From assembly GCA_023257855.1 (NCBI GenBank), contig JALRBG010000139.1:1-32763 (forward strand): DNA of 32,763 nucleotides. Direction: 5' to 3'. How positions within the stretch are numbered: position 1 is the stretch's first letter; each line of letters opens with the position of its first letter. A model generated the notes under the pieces. The model saw nothing but the letters and a program-made list of their open reading frames with translations, was not told where the DNA came from and made no database searches. The translations under genes and the position numbers were made by a program. Below are positions 15,904-24,257 of this stretch, piece after piece. Source of the stretch: Pseudomonadales bacterium. GTDB taxonomy: Bacteria; Pseudomonadota; Gammaproteobacteria; Pseudomonadales; Pseudohongiellaceae.

Positions 15904-17512
15904 TGTCGTCATCCTCGCGCAGGTGCTTCGGCCAGATCCCGTACCGGCCGGCGGAGATGATGCCGTTGGGGTCGATGGCGTCCTTCAGGCGCTGCTGCAA
16001 CCGGAGCAGCGCGTTGTTGTTGAAGGAATACGCCTGCGCGCAGTCGTCCATGAAGGCGGTATGGGTGCGGTATTCGCCCCACCCGTGTTCGGCGGCGACC
16101 TTCACCAGTTCGCGGAAGATCTCGCGGGTCTTGCGGTTGGCGTCAACATCGCGGGTGACGGTAAAGCCGACCAGGATGGTGAAGGTGCGCTGGTGGTAGG
16201 AATACGGAGGAACGTTGAACACCGTACTGCCACCCATCTCGCGCAGCACCCGACCCAGTACCTTGTTGGATTCGATAACGGCCTCCCCCGTCATGGGCAC
16301 GACCGGCGAGAAGCCCAGATGGCCGTTGCTGCCGGTGGGATTGAAGTTGGAGCGGTTGCCGAGCTGGAACACCGACATGGACGGTACACCCAGGTGGTTC
16401 TCATCCTGGGTCTGCATGAGCTCTTCATAGGGCATGGGAAAATCGAGGTTCTCGCCATCGGTGAAGCGGACACCGTCGATGTGGGCAAACTGCCGTTTCG
16501 TATACTCCCAGGACTGGTCGACGATTTCCCGCGGACCATAGAACTTGAACTGCGACGCCCAGAACGGCGTATCGATGCTGCGGGCGAATTCATCGAGGAT
16601 GCGGATGTCTTCGGCGTTGGCACGATCATAGCGCTCGGCCATTTCCGGGTTCTGCCCCAGTACAAACTGGATTGGCGACTGCACGCCGGCGTTGGTATTC
16701 AAAACGCCCGAGTACATCAGGCGTGCGGTAACGCGGACCAGCTCATGCACATCGTTGTAGCCCATCACCTGTACCGAACCCGACCGGAATGCCTCCGGCG
16801 CCGGGTAGAGCCAGAACCCCATCTTGGTGACCACGCCGAAATTGGACTGGGCGAACAGGCCGTCGAGCCAGGGGCCGTATCCCCAGCGGTATTGCTGCCA
16901 GGTTTCGGCATTGGGCAGCGCACCCATGCCGGTGCGCACGATGTCGCCATCCGCCAGCACCACTTCCATGCCGCAGTGGGCCTCGAAGTGGTCGCGGTAG
17001 GGATTCACGGTGTAGCCGACGCCATGGTCGAGGGCATTGCCTATAAGACTGCCCCAGCCCGGGTCGGGGCAGTCGATCCACAGGTCGAGGCCGAGTTCCT
17101 GGATGTAGTTGTACAGATCGAAATAGGACACTCCCGGCTCGACCAGGGCGAAAGCGTTGTCCTCGCTCACCTCGATGATGCGGTTCATGCGCTTGAGGTC
17201 GAGCACGACGGAACCATTCAACACGGGGGCGGAGCCGCCGTAACCGAGATTCTTGCCAGTGGAGACCGGGTAGACAGGAATGCGGTAGGCATTGCAGATG
17301 CGCATCAGCGCCTGCACCTCCTCCGCTGATTGCGGCGCCAGCGCGATGGACGGGATCTTCTCTTCTTCCTCTCCCCACATGGGTGAATAGGCGTCGCGGT
17401 AAAGATCGACGTCGGCCTCGTCGGTGAACACCCAATCCGACCCAATGGCAGCTTCAAATTCAAGAACGGCGCGGTCGAAATCGGGCTGGCTGACGCCGGG
17501 TGGATATCGCAT
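15896..17512 (-). CDS. FAD-linked 4-alkylphenol oxidase/methylhydroxylase-like flavoprotein (PCMH/VAO family)
   Basis: 538 residues. The N-terminal PCMH-type FAD domain (~45-240) has PVSTGKNLGYGGSAP (82-96) and WGYGPWLDGLFAQSNFGVVTKMG (210-232), which is almost a signature of vanillyl-alcohol oxidase and the p-cresol methylhydroxylase flavoprotein. The C-terminal substrate domain ends in THTAFMDD and DAIDPNGIISAGRYGI, again as in that family. His398 in GHLGFSP lies near the position of the covalent flavin residue (His in VAO, Tyr in PCMH), but the assignment needs an alignment. Such enzymes oxidise 4-alkyl- or 4-hydroxybenzyl phenols through a quinone methide. The next gene encodes a small cytochrome c, so a dehydrogenase of PCMH or eugenol-hydroxylase type is more likely than an oxygen-using oxidase. 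The site AGAGG lies before the ATG. First gene of a probable three-gene operon. No signal peptide was seen. Confidence 0.88.
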   Translation of the reverse strand: MRYPPGVSQPDFDRAVLEFEAAIGSDWVFTDEADVDLYRDAYSPMWGEEEEKIPSIALAPQSAEEVQALMRICNAYRIPVYPVSTGKNLGYGGSAPVLNGSVVLDLKRMNRIIEVSEDNAFALVEPGVSYFDLYNYIQELGLDLWIDCPDPGWGSLIGNALDHGVGYTVNPYRDHFEAHCGMEVVLADGDIVRTGMGALPNAETWQQYRWGYGPWLDGLFAQSNFGVVTKMGFWLYPAPEAFRSGSVQVMGYNDVHELVRVTARLMYSGVLNTNAGVQSPIQFVLGQNPEMAERYDRANAEDIRILDEFARSIDTPFWASQFKFYGPREIVDQSWEYTKRQFAHIDGVRFTDGENLDFPMPYEELMQTQDENHLGVPSMSVFQLGNRSNFNPTGSNGHLGFSPVVPMTGEAVIESNKVLGRVLREMGGSTVFNVPPYSYHQRTFTILVGFTVTRDVDANRKTREIFRELVKVAAEHGWGEYRTHTAFMDDCAQAYSFNNNALLRLQQRLKDAIDPNGIISAGRYGIWPKHLREDDDNA

Positions 17513-17588
17513 TGCAGGGCCTCTCTGGATAGTGTTTGTCGGTTGCGGCAGGATGCTTCAGGCAAGGTAAAAGCCTACCATCAAAGCA

Positions 17589-17609
17589 TGTGTGAAGCAC
17601 ACTTACACA
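17589..17609. promoter_or_regulatory. Inverted repeat upstream of the flavoprotein operon
   Basis: TGTGT (17589-17593) and ACACA (17605-17609) flank a perfect inner inverted repeat GTGTG-AAG-CACAC (17590-17602). It lies about 80 bases before the start of the minus-strand flavoprotein gene, a place expected for an operator. No regulator gene lies next to it and the protein that binds is unknown. Confidence 0.35.
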
Positions 17610-17641
17610 GGTGCTCACGATGCCGGCGACAATCGGCAGAA

Positions 17642-18225
17642 TCAGTTTCCCGGAAGGGCGATCTGGTAAGTCAGTTCAACGATATGGCCGGCATAATTCG
17701 GACTGGCGTTGCCGAGCAGGATGATGTTATCCAGGGTATCCACCGCAACACGATCCATGGCGAAATCGCTGGAATCATAGTTTTCATAACGATAACGCAG
17801 GCCGATGCGGTTGCCGCTTTCCATCTGGTAACTGCCCTGCAGTGAGATGCTCGTCAGCGTGCTGTCCACATCGGCAAGCTCATCCCATGCAAGCCCGCTG
17901 CTGAACGGCGCTGTTTCCGTCACCGCCCTGGAATGATTGATATCCACCGACAGGGACAGCTCGATAAGGTAGCCGGTCAGGAACAGGGTGGCTGCCTCGG
18001 TGCCGTTGAGATCCAGGATGGAACTGACCCCCAGTCCAGCCAGTTGTTCTCGTACAGGAAATAGATATAGACATTGAACAGCATGGCCAGGGCGAACCAG
18101 ATAGCGCTGCGCTGCGCGGCATCGCGCAAGGTCATGGTTTCGCTGTGACGCTGGACCAGGCCAAGGTCGATAGCGATCAGCACCAGCATGAGGGTGAGGA
18201 AGGAAATCCAGATAAGAATTGTCAT
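17642..18225 (-). pseudogene. Chimeric remnant: terC 5' end (frameshifted) fused to the 3' end of an MtrB/PioB-type barrel gene
   Basis: From the ATG at 18225 the minus strand encodes a TerC/Alx-type membrane start: SFLTLMLVLIAIDLGLVQRH, DAAQRSAIWFALAMLFN and YFLYENNWLDWG. The frame then breaks at a run of five G/C (18028-18032). The family sequence resumes in the next frame as LFLTGYLIELSLSVD, but one residue into the expected VDN motif (about 17942) it stops being TerC. The remaining ~100 residues resemble the last strands of decahaem-associated outer-membrane proteins of the MtrB/PioB family: LRYRYENYDSSDFAMD, ILLGNASPNYAGHIVELTYQI, ending at a TGA. So there are two lesions, a one-base shift and a join of two unrelated genes. 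Either a deletion in the genome or a misassembly could do this. Neither part can be functional alone. Confidence 0.7.
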
Positions 18226-18239
18226 GGCTGACTCGCAAC

Positions 18240-18263
18240 GGCGGCGCCTGGGGAGGCGCCGCC
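18240..18263. terminator. Perfect 10-bp GC hairpin
   Basis: GGCGGCGCCT (18240-18249) and AGGCGCCGCC (18254-18263) pair perfectly around a GGGG loop. It lies 3' of the lactate-permease-like gene and just before the terC remnant, both on the minus strand. No U-run follows on either strand, so it is terminator-like but not a classical intrinsic terminator. Confidence 0.5.
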
Positions 18264-18321
18264 GTGCATGTTACCAGATTTCAATGTGCGACTATCTATG
18301 TTGCTATAGAAATAGGCTGTT

Positions 18322-19932
18322 TCAGAGCAGGTAGGCATAGATCATGGTCAGTACACCTAGGATACTGCCCAGGAACACGCTGTGCTTGAAGGTGAAGCGG
18401 AACAGCCTGCCCTCCTCCGAGCGCGACATGCCGGTCGCGGCCACGGCCACGGCCAGGCTCTGCAGACTGATCATCTTGCCCATGACGCCACCCGCGGAAT
18501 TGGCGGAGGCCATCAGCACCGGGCTCAGGCCCAGCGAGTTCGCGGTGACCACCTGCAGGTTGCCGAACAGGGCATTGGCGGAGGTATCGCTGCCGGTCAG
18601 GAATACCGCCAGCCAGCCCAGCATGGCGCTGAAGAACGGGAACAGCCCGCCGGTGATGGCGAAGGCCAGGCCCAGGGTGACGGTCATGCCGCTGTAGTTC
18701 ATCAGGTAGGACAGGCCGAGCACTGAGGCGATGGTAAAGAGGGAGAATCCGAGCTGCTGCAGTACAGCGTAAAGCAGCTTGAAGTAACGCACCGGTGACA
18801 CGCGGAAAACGATGGCCGCCGCCACGGTGGCCAGGGCGCAGGCGGAACCGCCTGCCGATAACCAGTTCAGGTTGTACACAGCCGCGTAGGGCGTGGCGGA
18901 TTCCACGACGGGTTGCATGCGCTGGACCACGTTGTGCAATCCGGGCCATTCGATGGCGACGGTGACGCTGTTAAGGGCGCCACTGATAATGCCGCTGCCC
19001 CAGATCAGCACGAAGATCACCAGGAAGATATAGGGTGACCAGGCATAAATCGTGCGGCCGAAACCGTGGGACTGCACTTCCATCACCGCCTGGGTTTCAC
19101 CGGCCAGTACGAAGTTGTCCTTCGGATGCCAGAGCTTGAGCAGTACCACCATACCGACGATGGCGGTCATGGCGGCGACGATGTCCACCAGTTCCGGACC
19201 GACATTGTTGGAGATCAGGAACTGCATGGAGGAGAAGCACAGGCCGCAGACGACAGCGGCAGGCAGCACGCCCTTCAGGCCTTTCCAGCCGCCCATGACA
19301 AGCACGAGGTACGCCGGAATGAATACGGATATCGGCGCGCACAAACGGCCGACCCAGGCGCTGAGCTCCTCAACCGGCAAACCGGTGACACTGGCCAGCG
19401 TGGTAACCGGTACGCCGATGGAGCCGAAGGCGACTGGTGCGGTGTTTGCCAGCAGGCAGATGCCTGCGGCGAAAAACGGCGAAAAGCCCAGGCCGGTGAG
19501 CATGGCAGCGGCCACGGCGACGGGTGTCCCGAAGCCGGCAGCACCCTCGATGAAGGCGCCCAGCGCAAAGGCGATCAGCATGGCCTGCAGGCGGCGGTCG
19601 GCGGTCACGCCGCCGATGGAATCCTTGATGATCTCGAAGTTGCCGGTTTCAACCGTGATGCGGTAGAGCACCACGGCCCAGAACACGATCCAGCCAATGG
19701 GGAAAAGGCCGAAGGCAGCACCCATCGTGGTGGAGCTGACGACCAGGCCAACCGGCATGCCGTAGACGCCGATGGCGACGACAATGGCGGCGCCCAATCC
19801 GGACAGGGCGGCTACCCAGGCAGGCTTGCGCAGGACACCGATCAGGATGAGCAGCACGAAGATCGGCACGGCCGCGAGCAGGGCCGAGAAACCCAGGCTG
19901 TCAGCGACAGGAAGGTAATTTTGTTCCCACAT
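18322..19932 (-). CDS. L-lactate permease (LctP) family transporter
   Basis: 536 residues with about 13-14 membrane segments. Characteristic LctP blocks are MWEQNYLPVADSLGFSAL at the start, FGLFPIGWIVFWAVVLYRIT, then ALGAFIEGAAGFGTPVAVAA (the most conserved stretch), LANTAPVAFGSIGVPVTTLA, and near the end GGVMGKMISLQSLAVA. Family members bring in lactate or glycolate with H+ (or Na+). Length is normal for the family (~530-560). A GGGGGA site lies eight bases before the ATG. It is divergent from the sodium:solute symporter at 20051. The substrate is inferred from the family only; no lactate dehydrogenase genes lie nearby. Confidence 0.9.
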   Translation of the reverse strand: MWEQNYLPVADSLGFSALLAAVPIFVLLILIGVLRKPAWVAALSGLGAAIVVAIGVYGMPVGLVVSSTTMGAAFGLFPIGWIVFWAVVLYRITVETGNFEIIKDSIGGVTADRRLQAMLIAFALGAFIEGAAGFGTPVAVAAAMLTGLGFSPFFAAGICLLANTAPVAFGSIGVPVTTLASVTGLPVEELSAWVGRLCAPISVFIPAYLVLVMGGWKGLKGVLPAAVVCGLCFSSMQFLISNNVGPELVDIVAAMTAIVGMVVLLKLWHPKDNFVLAGETQAVMEVQSHGFGRTIYAWSPYIFLVIFVLIWGSGIISGALNSVTVAIEWPGLHNVVQRMQPVVESATPYAAVYNLNWLSAGGSACALATVAAAIVFRVSPVRYFKLLYAVLQQLGFSLFTIASVLGLSYLMNYSGMTVTLGLAFAITGGLFPFFSAMLGWLAVFLTGSDTSANALFGNLQVVTANSLGLSPVLMASANSAGGVMGKMISLQSLAVAVAATGMSRSEEGRLFRFTFKHSVFLGSILGVLTMIYAYLL

Positions 19933-20050
19933 GAAAAGAATCCCCCAAGGACGGTGTTGCTGTTGTTTTCAGTATTGTCGATGTCTAGAAAGGTGCCATT
20001 AAACCGCACTGTCCACGGGGATTCCAGCCTGAAGGTCGGGCAAAATAGTC

Positions 20051-21514
20051 ATGGACGCCCACCCCGGCCGTAGCTATGCTTTTCCGGTTTCCTGTCCTGG
20101 CGGAGCCCTGGCCATCAACTGGATTTTCATTTCCATCATCGGCTACATCCTGCTGCAACTGCTGGTCTGCTTCGCCGTGATGCGGCGCATGAACGACGAA
20201 CAGGACTACCTGCTTGCCGGTCGCCGGCTCGGCATGCCGATGATCGCCATGACCATCTTTGCCACGTGGTTTGGCGCTGAAGCCTGCATCGGCGCCGCCG
20301 GCATCATCTATGACGAAGGACTCTCAGGCAGCCGCGCCGACCCCTTTGGCTATGCCCTGTGCATTTTCTTCCTGGGCCTGTTTTTCGCCCGCAAACTCTG
20401 GCAGCGCAAGATCACCACGCTGGCGGATTTCTACCGGCAGCGCTACGGCCCCCAGGTGGAAAAACTGGGCGTGCTGCTGCTGGTGCCTGCCTCGGTGTTC
20501 TGGGCTGCGGCGCAGATCCTTGCCTTCGGCCATGTGCTGACCTCCATTTCCACGTTGCAACTGGATATCGCCATCGCCTTCGCCGCGATCATCGTCATTA
20601 CCTATACCGCACTGGGGGGTCTGTTGGCCGATGCGGTCTCCGACATCATCCAGGGCACCGTTCTCATCATCGGCCTGGTGGTGATCTTCGTCGTCGTCAT
20701 GGCGGATATGCCGGACACCAGCGTGCTGGCAGAGGCCCTGTCGCCCGAGCGGCTAAGTTTCCGGGGCCAGGGAGAATCCTGGATGGGTGTCATAAACAGC
20801 TGGTCGATCCCCTTCATTGGCTCGCTGTTCGCCGCAGAACTGGTGACACGCATGCTGGCGTCCCGATCCCCCCAGGTGGCCAGGAACGGCGCCCTGCTGG
20901 GCGGCATGATCTACCTGATTGTTGGGCTGATGCCCGCCACCCTTGGGCTGCTGGGCCCGGCCCTGATGCCAGGCTTAGAGGACGGCGAGCAGATCCTGCC
21001 AATGCTGGCACAGACCCACCTGCATACAGTTGCCTACATCATGTTCATCGGCGCCCTCATGTCGGCCATACTGTCCACTGTCGACAGCGCACTGCTCAAT
21101 GCCGGGGCGCTTGTTTCTCACAATATCGTGGTGCCCATGCTCGGCAGCACGAATGAACACCTGAAGGTGCGCTACGCGCGCATCTCCGTCGTCAGTTTCG
21201 GGGTCATCGCCTGGGTACTGGCGCGGGGGGCGGAAAGCGTTTACAGCCTGGTCGAGGAGTCCTCCGCCTTTGGGTCGGCAGGAATCTTCACTTGCTGCCT
21301 GATGGGCCTGACCCAGAACCGCGGTGGCCAGGTCACGGCCATGTCTTCCATGCTGGCAGGCATCATCAGTTACGGAGTACTCGCCTTTGTCGTAAAATAC
21401 GAATACGCCTACCTGATGTCACTGGTCTGTGCCTTGCTCACCTTTTTCTTGCTGATGTGGTTTGAATCCGAACCCGTACAGGCGCAGGAACCTATTACAC
21501 AGCCCATTGCCTAA
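20051..21514 (+). CDS. Sodium:solute symporter (SSS family), second copy
   Basis: 487 residues, about 13 membrane segments. Family features: RRMNDEQDYLLAGRRLGMPM after the first helix, TIFATWFGAEACIGAAG, TYTALGGLLADAVSDIIQG, and AILSTVDSALLNAGALVSHN with the Na+-site Ser/Asp. It is not closely similar to the symporter at 14065, so this is not a recent duplication. The start is uncertain: the ATG at 20051 gives a 22-residue hydrophilic leader before INWIFISIIGYILLQLL, and no strong ribosome site is visible there. The sequence GGCGGAGCCCTGGCC just before the codons for INWIF would suit a start about 22 codons later, but no ATG, GTG or TTG is present at that place. The substrate is unknown. Divergent from the LctP gene. 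Confidence 0.85.
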   Translation: MDAHPGRSYAFPVSCPGGALAINWIFISIIGYILLQLLVCFAVMRRMNDEQDYLLAGRRLGMPMIAMTIFATWFGAEACIGAAGIIYDEGLSGSRADPFGYALCIFFLGLFFARKLWQRKITTLADFYRQRYGPQVEKLGVLLLVPASVFWAAAQILAFGHVLTSISTLQLDIAIAFAAIIVITYTALGGLLADAVSDIIQGTVLIIGLVVIFVVVMADMPDTSVLAEALSPERLSFRGQGESWMGVINSWSIPFIGSLFAAELVTRMLASRSPQVARNGALLGGMIYLIVGLMPATLGLLGPALMPGLEDGEQILPMLAQTHLHTVAYIMFIGALMSAILSTVDSALLNAGALVSHNIVVPMLGSTNEHLKVRYARISVVSFGVIAWVLARGAESVYSLVEESSAFGSAGIFTCCLMGLTQNRGGQVTAMSSMLAGIISYGVLAFVVKYEYAYLMSLVCALLTFFLLMWFESEPVQAQEPITQPIA

Positions 21515-21559
21515 GCAGTATGCTGCCCCAACAATTCTTTGAGTCTTTCAAAATACCCT

Positions 21560-22399
21560 ATGAACAATAAAACTGTCGTCATTCTCGGTGTCATCGCTGG
21601 CCTGCTGCTGTTTGTGGCAACCATCCTGTTCCTGGGGGGCGATGATGAACCTGCACCCGTCCTCCGGGAAACCCTGCCGGTTTCCGCAGTACGCCCGCCG
21701 GCACCGGTGCCGGTCGAAGTACCGGAACCTGTCGTGACACCTTTCGTTGAGGAGCCTGCAATCGAGCCCGAGCCTGTCATGGTCATCGAGGAGCCGCCTC
21801 CTGAACCAGATCCCCTGCCCGGCCTGAATGACAGCGATCGGTTCGTGCAGGCAGAACTCGGTGAACTGGATAATGCCAATGCCGTCCTCCGGCAACTGGC
21901 CAGTGCACAGATCATCCGCAAGTTCGTGGTACTGGTCGACGGCATGAGCCGCGGGGATATTCCGGACCGTGACCTGCCGGTCACCGCATTGCAGACCGAA
22001 ATGACGGTGAACGAGCAGGGTGAAAACCTGTTTCTTCTCGACCCGGTTTCCTACAACCGGTTCAACCTGCTGGTGAACACGTTTGCGGCGATTGACAGTG
22101 CCACAATCGCTGAGAAGCTGGACGAATGGGATCCGCTGTTCGAAAGCGCCTATGCCGAACTGGGTTATCCGGATCGCACCTTTGATATGGCCCTCAACCA
22201 GGCCATCAGGAATGTCCTGCAGGCGCGAGTACCTGCCGGCGATATATTACTTACCCGTCCGTCAGTGCATTACCACTTTGCCGATCCGGCGCTGGAAAGC
22301 CTGACAGACCTCGAGAAACTGCTGATCCGCATGGGACCTGAAAACGCGGCAACGGTGCGGCGCAAGGTCAGGGATATCAGCAACCGCCTGGCTGACTAG
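21560..22399 (+). CDS. DUF3014 family membrane-anchored protein
   Basis: 279 residues from the ATG at 21560. A short basic start and one membrane helix (VVILGVIAGLLLFVATILFL) are followed by a Pro/Glu/Val-rich linker (~35-95) of the kind that spans the periplasm. The soluble C-terminal domain begins LPGLNDSDRFVQAEL, the usual opening of DUF3014, and continues through RKFVVLVDGMSRGDIPDRDLPV. Function is unknown; the architecture suggests an inner-membrane anchor with a periplasmic domain. A TTG at 21539 could add seven residues, but neither start has a clear ribosome site. It follows the symporter by 45 bases and converges on the DUF4153-like gene with an 11-base gap. Confidence 0.85.
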   Translation: MNNKTVVILGVIAGLLLFVATILFLGGDDEPAPVLRETLPVSAVRPPAPVPVEVPEPVVTPFVEEPAIEPEPVMVIEEPPPEPDPLPGLNDSDRFVQAELGELDNANAVLRQLASAQIIRKFVVLVDGMSRGDIPDRDLPVTALQTEMTVNEQGENLFLLDPVSYNRFNLLVNTFAAIDSATIAEKLDEWDPLFESAYAELGYPDRTFDMALNQAIRNVLQARVPAGDILLTRPSVHYHFADPALESLTDLEKLLIRMGPENAATVRRKVRDISNRLAD

Positions 22400-22410
22400 G
22401 AAGGCATTTC

Positions 22411-23781
22411 TCACTGGAAGGAAAACAGCGGCGGGAACACGACCACGACGACCGCCGCCCAGGCCGCGTAGACGGGCAGGTAGCCCGTCTGCCAGGACAC
22501 CAGCGGAGCCAACGCTCCCCTGCCCCAGGCAAAGCGGAAATAGAGCACTGCCGACCACGCCAGGTTGACCAGCAGGATGAGATTCTCGCCCAGCGCCGCG
22601 ACCCGGTTCGGGCTTAGTCCGAATTCACTGATGCGTCCGGCGATCGCCACCAGGGCAATGAGGTCCGACAGGAGAGCAAACACCACCAGCATCACCTGCA
22701 GTTTGTCGAACAGGTTGGGTGGTGCCTCCACATCCCGTGCTGACAGTGAGTACAGCAACAGGCCCAGTACCAGCACCAGTACGATGTCATAGACGATCAG
22801 CACTTCCCGCTCCATGCTAATGCCCTGGCCAGTGACCAGCTTGGTAACAAGGAAGCCCGCCAGCAGGAGGGTGAACAGCGGTGTGAATACCCGGGTCAGC
22901 ACGGGGGCGATGTTTTCGATCACACCCTGCTTGGATTCCACCAGCCAGGCCGCGACGATGAACGCACCGTTCATGCCGCAGGGCAGCACCCACGTGAAGG
23001 CGAGTCGCTCAGGGTTCATGCCGATGGAGGAGAACAGGATGAAGGTCAGGCCGATGAAAATCCAGCCGCCAATGGCGATCAGCAGGTAGTAAATGAACTG
23101 CTCCCCGGTAAACCGGACGAAATCCATACGGCCGTTGACACTGGCCCAGCGCTCACCGGCATAGGCCAATCCCACGACCAGCCACAGGGCTATGGGCATA
23201 TGCAGGATGCTCAGCACCTGGGTATTGCCGGCCCTGGCAAAGGGATAGGCATTGGCCACCAGCGCGGCGACCAGGAACGGGATCACCAGTTTCAGCAGGT
23301 GGCCATTCGACAATCCGCGCTTCCAGAAAAAATACCCGCACAACCAGGGCAGGACGAAGAACGGGGCATTGACGAGGTAAAACAGGGGCAGTTCCTGGTC
23401 GGGCTGCAGGGGGAACAGGCCGGTGATATCCCAGAACTTCAGGGACACGGCTGCGCCCACGGCCAGCAGCAGCGCCACCACCATTTCCCGGTTGAAACCG
23501 GCTCCTGCAGCGTCCTGGCCGGCCATGACCAGGTGTTTCCAGAGCCGGTCGGTGTGTTCCAGGGCAAATTCACGGGAAATCGCATCGATTTTACCCAGGC
23601 GCCTGATCGCTACCAGAAAGGCCTCATCCTCGCTGAGCCCGCGGGACTGCAGTTCCGCAACCTGGCCCCGCAGGTGGTCCTCGAGTTCGTCGATATCCTC
23701 GGGTGCAAGCACGCGACGCTGGCCCAGGAACCGGCGCCAGTCGGCGATCATTGCCTCGATATCGATGAGTGTGTCAGCCAT
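22411..23781 (-). CDS. Membrane protein with permease-prefix domain and DUF4153-like region
   Basis: 456 residues. The N-terminal ~85 residues are soluble and helical (EDIDELEDHLRGQVAELQ, EDEAFLVAIRRLG), matching the permease prefix domain often paired with PadR regulators. About eleven membrane helices follow. The block AGRISEFGLSPNRVAALGENLILLVNL resembles the conserved I-x-E-(Y/F)-G-L-(T/S)-P-N-R segment of DUF4153 membrane proteins. Function unknown. The ATG at 23781 is two bases after the padR stop (TGAACATG), so translation is probably coupled. Together with the PadR gene this is a compact regulator-plus-membrane-protein operon of a type known in many bacteria. The in-frame extension upstream to 23856 lies inside padR and is not used. 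Confidence 0.85.
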   Translation of the reverse strand: MADTLIDIEAMIADWRRFLGQRRVLAPEDIDELEDHLRGQVAELQSRGLSEDEAFLVAIRRLGKIDAISREFALEHTDRLWKHLVMAGQDAAGAGFNREMVVALLLAVGAAVSLKFWDITGLFPLQPDQELPLFYLVNAPFFVLPWLCGYFFWKRGLSNGHLLKLVIPFLVAALVANAYPFARAGNTQVLSILHMPIALWLVVGLAYAGERWASVNGRMDFVRFTGEQFIYYLLIAIGGWIFIGLTFILFSSIGMNPERLAFTWVLPCGMNGAFIVAAWLVESKQGVIENIAPVLTRVFTPLFTLLLAGFLVTKLVTGQGISMEREVLIVYDIVLVLVLGLLLYSLSARDVEAPPNLFDKLQVMLVVFALLSDLIALVAIAGRISEFGLSPNRVAALGENLILLVNLAWSAVLYFRFAWGRGALAPLVSWQTGYLPVYAAWAAVVVVVFPPLFSFQ

Positions 23782-23783
23782 GT

Positions 23784-24137
23784 TCAGCAAGCCGCTTGCG
23801 GCAGGGGCGCCATGATGTTCCAGACCAGGCGCAGGGCATGGTCCACCGCCTGCCACTGCTGACGGTGTTCAGCGAGCTGGGCTTTGCCCTGGCTGGTGAG
23901 CTGGTAGTACTTGCGTTTGCGACCGGTTTCGGATTTGCCCCAGCGGGCCTTGATGAATTCCAGCCGCTCCAGCCTGTGCAGGACCGGGTACAACATACCG
24001 TCAGTCCACTCCAGCTGGCCATCTGACAATTCCCGGACCCGCTTGATGATGGCGTAGCCATAGCTGTCACCTTCGGCCAGGATGGCCAGTACCAGGGGGG
24101 TGGCGGAGGCTGCCATGAGATCCTTGTTGATATTCAC
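23784..24137 (-). CDS. PadR family transcriptional regulator
   Basis: 117 residues from a GTG at 24137 with GAGG eight bases upstream. A winged helix with the family core: LAILAEGDSYGYAIIKRVRE (helices 1-2), DGMLYPVLHRLERLEFI (recognition helix, matching the G-x-L-Y-P-x-L-x-R-L-E signature) and GRKRKYYQLTSQGKAQL (wing). The C-terminal helix for dimerisation follows. PadR proteins usually repress their own operon and release DNA on binding a ligand. A promoter with an internal inverted repeat lies about 85-115 bases upstream, which fits self-regulation. An ATG seven codons in (24116) would shorten the first helix. The longer frame to 24251 crosses the promoter and is rejected. Confidence 0.9.
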   Translation of the reverse strand: MNINKDLMAASATPLVLAILAEGDSYGYAIIKRVRELSDGQLEWTDGMLYPVLHRLERLEFIKARWGKSETGRKRKYYQLTSQGKAQLAEHRQQWQAVDHALRLVWNIMAPLPQAAC

Positions 24138-24222
24138 AGTTCTGGCCTCAGTGCGCGGATTTTGGGTCCGGCAACGAGGCCAGGAACATGACAAGGTTGA
24201 CCTGGGCCGCATACATCGCAGC

Positions 24223-24251
24223 ACAATACATTGTACTTCTATGTATGTCAA
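24223..24251 (-). promoter_or_regulatory. Sigma-70 type promoter of the padR operon
   Basis: On the minus strand a perfect TTGACA (24251-24246) and TATTGT (24228-24223, four of six matches to TATAAT) are separated by exactly 17 bases. The predicted transcript start is near 24216, about 80 bases before the padR GTG. Confidence 0.65.
24226..24246. promoter_or_regulatory. Probable PadR operator
   Basis: ATACAT (24226-24231) and ATGTAT (24241-24246) form a perfect inverted repeat with a 9-base spacer, set between the -35 and -10 boxes. A third ATACAT lies at 24211-24216 near the predicted transcript start. PadR operators are typically built from ATGT/ACAT half-sites, so binding here would block RNA polymerase. 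The arms are oriented ACAT...ATGT, the reverse of the best-known form, hence moderate confidence. Confidence 0.6.
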
Positions 24252-24257
24252 TGTGCG

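Noticed and set aside
15830-17329. A 499-codon plus-strand open frame opposite the flavoprotein gene
   Set aside because: The minus-strand protein has a full set of family motifs. The antisense frame is an effect of codon bias in a GC-rich gene, and its product has no recognisable domain.
17942-18225. The terC frame change considered as programmed frameshifting
   Set aside because: There is no slippery heptamer of the usual form, and the gene is also cut off after the VD of its VDN motif, so decay is the simpler explanation.
19066-20073. A 335-codon plus-strand frame opposite the lactate permease gene
   Set aside because: Very hydrophilic and His/Gln/Gly-rich, as expected from the antisense of a membrane protein gene.
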